From contig OX940872.1 in the NCBI GenBank assembly GCA_954871525.1, forward strand, positions 7,959,180-8,023,179: a DNA stretch of 64,000 nucleotides, read 5' to 3'. Below the pieces are notes generated by a model. The model was not told the DNA's origin, did not search any database, and was given only the letters and a program-made list of their open reading frames with translations. Below, piece by piece: positions 59,501 to 64,000 of this stretch. The stretch's first letter is position 1; every line of letters begins with the position of its first letter. The position numbers and the translations under genes are program-made. The DNA comes from Parietaria judaica. Taxonomy: Eukaryota > Streptophyta > Magnoliopsida > Rosales > Urticaceae.

Positions 59501-60270
59501 ATTATTAAAAGAAAGTTTGTTACAAGAGCACAGAATTGTAGTTTTTGTAATTTATCATTCATTCATTGATGATTAATTTTGCTTTTATGTCTTCATAGAC
59601 AATAAAGTGACTTAATAATACATTAAATAAGTATTAATTCATTTGGAAGCGTTTTGTTTCCAAGCATGCATTTCAAGAGTCCTCACGTCAAGTGAATGCG
59701 GTCTATATTTCTATACCGCTCCATCTCTCCACAAAATCGTTCTCTCTACATGACCAATTCATCGGAGATTCTCTCGCGCGCTCGCACATCACAACTTGAC
59801 GGGTTCTTTTCGGCTTCGGCCAGTCTTCGCTGCCCACATTTTATGTTTTCTTCTCAGTTTGCTATTCGGTGTTAAAATTGGGTTTCATGAAGTACTGATT
59901 TCCAGGATTACTTGGAGCTGGAAGCATTTTTCTGATTCCCATGTCTATTTAACATGGGAAATAATTCATGCAAATAATTGATGCAACATGATTCTTGAGG
60001 CATTGGTTTCTTTCGCGTTTTATCGTCATTGTAATTCGTTCATTTCCTCCCCATTGAGTTCCATCAGTGAGAGATTTTTTTCTTTTACTTTAAATTTGAT
60101 GACAGTATGTGGTTTAAGCCTACAAATATATTATTTTATATTCGGTATCATATTAATTGCTTGAGTTCCATTGAATTTGTGGATCAATTTAGAGGTTTTT
60201 TTGAGTTTGGATAGTTCATAAATTCTCTGCTCTTCTTATTGCATTTGTGTTAGATTAATTTGTGCAACAA
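59501..60270. other. Gene-less stretch, possibly transcribed leader
   Basis: No coding gene is supported. Positions about 59690-59820 are pyrimidine-rich with higher G+C (ctcgcgcgctcgcac), like the leader of a plant gene. The 61-residue frame at 59796-59981 matches nothing I know. Confidence 0.35.
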
Positions 60271-60545
60271 TTCTCTTCTTGATCACAAGACACCTTATAT
60301 GGCGAAAATCCCGAGTGAGTTTTGCTCATGTGAAAACATATATTATCTGTACAAATAATTTAGACGGCTATTCTCTGGACTGATCGCAACACCTTCTCCG
60401 ACAAGAATCCGATGTGAGTTTTTAATTTTAATTTATGGATACATGTATCTGTTTATCTTACAGATTTGTGCTCGAATAATTTAATTTTCAGCTCTGATCG
60501 AAGCACACGTTCTCCTGTGAGAATCCCATATGAGTTTTTTGAGTT
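60271..60545 (+). repeat. Three exon-like tandem modules
   Basis: Three imperfect repeats, at about 60278-60325, 60380-60425 and 60493-60540. Each has a tgatc(a/g)(c/a)aa-like opening, a cacctt/cacgttct block, then agaatccc-like sequence running into gtgagttttt or atgagttttt. In two cases the tail resembles a 5' splice site, and the third starts right after a ttttcag acceptor-like word. I recognise no protein. Confidence 0.45.
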
Positions 60546-60943
60546 TGATATGTGTAGTTCTTTGTTCTTTTTATATTTAAGAATCAAATTAATTTTTTTT
60601 TTTAAAAACAAATTAATTGATGTGTGAAGTCTAAACAATAATTATTTCCCTTCTCTTATTTCCTAATATTTTCTTATGATTTGTTTTCTTCTTTATCAGA
60701 TGTGTTGCCAATTTATATAGGAAGGAACAGCAGTAATCAATATAAAGGTAACTTATTTCTTCCTCAATCTCTAATTCTCTATGTATTTTATAGGGCTGAA
60801 ACCAGATCCGGGAACCGGGAATTTAACTATTTTTTGTCCTTGTCCCGGAAAAGCCGGACACAGTTTTCTGTCCCGGTTTTGGTTTTGGTTCTGAAAAATC
60901 CTTGTTTTTTATTTAAATCAAAACTGGGACTGGGACCAGGACG
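60546..60943. other. Spacer with a GGGACC-type repeat remnant
   Basis: About 60790-60940 has gatccgggaaccggg at one side and ctgggactgggacc at the other, related to the block at 6895-7260. The frame 60681-60956 runs through it and is not a gene. Confidence 0.4.
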
Positions 60944-62332
60944 TGTCGACAAGTAATACATTGTGCAAGGCACAAAGATCGATCCTACGAAGACTAAATC
61001 AATTTTTCGTATTTCTTGCGAGTTATATAAAAAGAGCATATTATGAGAAATTGTTGTAAAATCAAAATTAATTCAAATTGTAAGCTAAGACGGTATTCAA
61101 ACTGTTAACTAAAACTCAACGGAACAGGGGAGACAAAGTAATTTGAGAATCGATAAGAGAAACGGTTGGGCTATGAATTACTTTGGGTTTTCCGAACTAC
61201 CGAATGCGACAGGAATGCTACTGCATTTTCTTAGTGATTCTGGGAAACGACAATAACACTGGTTCTTCCGAACTTTTGCTTAAAAACCGATTGTAAACTA
61301 ATCATTCATATTCCTATGATAAGACTATTTTACCGGTTAAAATTAAGTTCCAATTCCACAATCTACATGGAGATTAAAATATTCCTATACTCATCTCAAT
61401 CTTAAGAATGATTTCACAAGCTTAAACATGTATCAAGGTTGCATTTCCAATTCAATTCATATTTTCCAATAGAGATTAAATCTAAAATTCTATTAAGTTG
61501 ACACAAGAAATAGAATTATGACAAAATTAACACTCAACCAAGAACTAAGAAAACACAAATCCCATCATATTCAATAATTTTTCAAACCCTTAGTTCATCA
61601 TTTACCCAACTCTAGGAATTTAGCTCATGTTTGAACAACACAAATTAGAAGAGAATAGTGGGTCAAGATACAACATCAAACCGAAAATATGTTGAACAAA
61701 ATAAACCCGGATTGATGTGTTGATGTGCTTTTCTTGTCCTCTCCAGCTCTCCTTGATGATCCTCTTGTTGCCTCCTATCTTCTTGTTTTCCTCCTTCTCC
61801 AAGGCTGGCCGATTATTCCTCTTGTGGCTGATTGCTTGTTCCTCTTTTTGATGATCCTCTTGTTGCCTCTTATCTTCTTGTTTTCCTCCCTCTCCAAGGC
61901 TGGCCGATTATTCCTTTTGTGGCTGATTGCTTGTTCCTCTTTTCAGCCTCTATTTCAGCCTTTGATCATGCTCTTTGTCTTCATCCAATGACTGATTTTC
62001 TTTTCCAAAAGAGACAAAAATTAATTAGGGCATCTTTCCTTTTTAGGCTCATTATCTTGGTAATTGGGCCCAATTAATTAAGCCCAATCATAACACACAT
62101 TAAAGTGAGAGACATAGAATAGAAAACACACATTATTTTGGTTCTAATTCTCAATTTATGTCCATTTATGTGTTTATCTTCAATGTCACACAAATATGTT
62201 CAATCTCTCCCAATTTAGCGTTAATCGGACAATATTGTCAATTTTATAATGATCTTTCGTTCGGGTTTAATTTATTAACTCCGTAAAAACCGAATAATAA
62301 CTCTATTTTCATAGAGTTATCACACCCCCAAA
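60944..62332 (-). repeat. Gypsy-type 3' LTR
   Basis: On the minus strand the LTR begins TGATAACTCTATGAAAATAG at 62332, a start I recognise from plant Gypsy elements, and ends ...CTTGTCGACA at 60944. Directly before it, in element direction, is a polypurine tract in aagtttgggggtg, preceded by gaggacaagcaaaatctta (62333-62360), the usual 3' end of such elements. An inner direct duplication of 95 bases (61754-61848 and 61849-61943) explains the repeated frames there (61725-61991, 61832-62077). The left boundary is placed from the TG...CA rule only, because the partner LTR lies outside the window. Confidence 0.7.
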
Positions 62333-64000
62333 CTTAAGATTTTGCTTGTCCTCAAGCAAGAAGAGAGTTAAAGACACAAGAACGTATTTAATTCTTGACC
62401 ACCCAATGTTACCTTAATGCTCGAACCTCAAAAGATCACTAGTTGTTGATTACAACTCGAATTGAATGAATTCATTTACCTTTTCTTCATTTATTTTTTA
62501 TCTCATGTGTTTGCGCTTGAAAATCCAATATGCTATGAAAGTTCGTTGCCCTTAATCTACATTCGGTTGACCTCGCATCTAGCTCCCCAAGATGAATGTG
62601 GAAATACCCCATAGGCCTACGCTCACTCGCTCTCTCCACTAATTTAGATAGACTAAGATATTTGAGGATTAAAAGACATTTTTCTCGCTGATTTCGACCC
62701 CCAAACTTTGATTAAGCTGCTGTTTTTTTTTCCGAAGATAACAATGTATTGTACCACTCAAACTCGGTGCTTGGCTGCAACATGGGTGATAATACAGCCG
62801 AGCCCTCCTAGGAGTAATTCAACACACAATTATCTTTTTTTGAACCCAATATTAGCACTCTATTTAAAGGGATAAAGGTTCGATGAATGTCGGTCAAATT
62901 CGGTACTTGACCGTCAACATGTGTGGGAAGACGACCAAGTCCTCCTAAGACCAAGCAACAACGAGATCCTTTACCCGATTTGAGTCACTTACATTGGTTT
63001 CAATTTTTTTTTTTAGCCGCTTAACTTTAAGCATAATCAACAACGAGCATAATCAACACATCGTATCCTTATTCGGCATCGAGCACTAAGCAACAACAAA
63101 ATCCTAGGTCTAACGATAAGTGATGACTAATAAAAACTAACATAAAGAAAACACACACAAAACATAATAAAATCCGCATTGAACTCAAGGAAGGGATTGG
63201 AAAAACTTCCCTGAAAGCGGTGGTGATCACTGACGACGCCGGTTCTGACAGCGGGTGTGGGGAGCGGGTGCCGGTTGTCTCTCTTCTTGTGGTTTTTCCG
63301 TCGAGAACCGAGCTGGTCATTGCTTCATTGTTTCGTACTGGAGCCATCTCATAGGATCAACACAAAATCAGCTCTGCACGCACAAAATATCATATGTGCA
63401 TCCTATGCTTCTCAAAATCGCCCAAATAGATTTTCAAACACCAGAGGTTCGATGCGCGTGGCTGGACATCGATGTTCGGCTAAACCCAGATGGCGTTGAA
63501 TAAGGCTCTCACAAACAGCCCAGAAGATGACGAAGAACTCACTAACCAATCGAAGAAAGCTTTCCCAAAACCGCTATAAACAAAGAACCCAAGCTTCGAT
63601 TCGCAGAACCAAGAAAAGCGAACCGAGAAGACGACGAAGGCGACCAAATTCACCAATTCGCGATTCCAAACCAGCGAGCAAGCCCAGATGACGATGAACT
63701 GTGGTTCGCACCTAATGGAGGTCGGAGGTTTCGATGCTTCGAGAGAGATTTAGGGCTTCGATTTGGGATTTTCAATTTTTGAGATGGAAGAGAGTTTTCA
63801 AATGACATGGGTTGGATAAACGACGCTCAAAACGACTCTGGAGCTTGCAAACGACATGGGCTTACATTTAATGAAACGTGCGTTTTGATTTTTTCTGATT
63901 TTTCTCTCTCCTGAAGCCCGATATCAGTGTAAAATGCAGTAGCATTTCTGTCGCATTTTGGTCGTGACACTGCGCCTTAAATAAAAATAAAACTAGAAAC
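62333..64000 (-). mobile_element. Interior of the Gypsy-type element, running off the window
   Basis: Continues from the polypurine tract to the window edge with no visible pol domains. Two similar blocks contain cggtgcttggctg / cggtacttgaccg and cctcctaggag / cctcctaagac (about 62766-62820 and 62907-62960), a local imperfect repeat. Near 63347 a minus-strand frame of 92 residues starts MAPVRNNEAMTS. It could be the start of a gag-like or accessory frame but is too short and unlike known domains to call. The element may be a large non-autonomous derivative. Confidence 0.5.

Noticed and set aside
61725..62077. Leu/Phe-rich frames that look like membrane proteins
   Set aside because: Hydrophobicity comes from a T/C-rich 95-bp duplication in the Gypsy LTR.

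Overview
The window is nuclear DNA from a flowering plant, almost certainly a eudicot. Genes are split by GT-AG introns, intergenic DNA is very AT-rich, and the encoded proteins are plant-type (a type-B cytokinin response regulator, CBP60, temperature-induced lipocalin, a DUF1068 Golgi protein). I cannot name the species. There are no bacterial features, CRISPR arrays, rRNA genes or convincing tRNA genes.

Genic part, 1-42.4 kb. Seven protein-coding genes were reconstructed exon by exon, each with consistent splice phase: a type-B ARR transcription factor (+, 2980-6535); a UPF0548/DUF1990 protein (-, 7516-9062); a CBP60 calmodulin-binding transcription factor (-, 11477-15352); a DUF1068 protein of the ELMO/NKS1 group (-, 19338-20853); the U2 snRNP splicing factor SF3B2/SAP145 with 18 coding exons (-, 22488-29364); temperature-induced lipocalin (+, 36722-38003); and the R-SNARE YKT61 (-, 40104-42357). 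They look like independent single genes. I see no shared pathway; several are housekeeping (splicing, vesicle fusion, pectin/Golgi) and others stress- or hormone-related.

Between genes lie small non-autonomous elements: five 125-bp tandem repeats (10.1-10.7 kb), a Mutator-like MITE with an 11-bp target duplication (15.7-16.2 kb), a tRNA-derived SINE (21.2-21.3 kb), hAT-like short elements filled with TCGCGA motifs (31.5 and 53.8 kb), a TIR element (31.9-32.5 kb), a nested foldback pair (33.6-35.0 kb) and a 1.3-kb hAT-like element (38.6-39.9 kb).

Repeat-rich part, 43.4-64 kb. No intact host gene is visible. It holds a young but coding-defective Ty1/copia element (43407-48627), a 4.1-kb non-autonomous Helitron with good termini (52365-56473) carrying a nested hAT-like element, a stack of Helitron-like 5' ends (57.7-59.5 kb) interrupted by a solo LTR with target duplication (58336-58889), and the 3' LTR plus part of the interior of a Gypsy-type element that runs off the right edge (60944-64000).

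I did not find a convincing undescribed molecular system. The most informative observations concern the nested mobile DNA: the copia copy with near-identical LTRs but a damaged pol, the TCGCGA-filled hAT-like family, and three exon-like modules at 60.3-60.5 kb.
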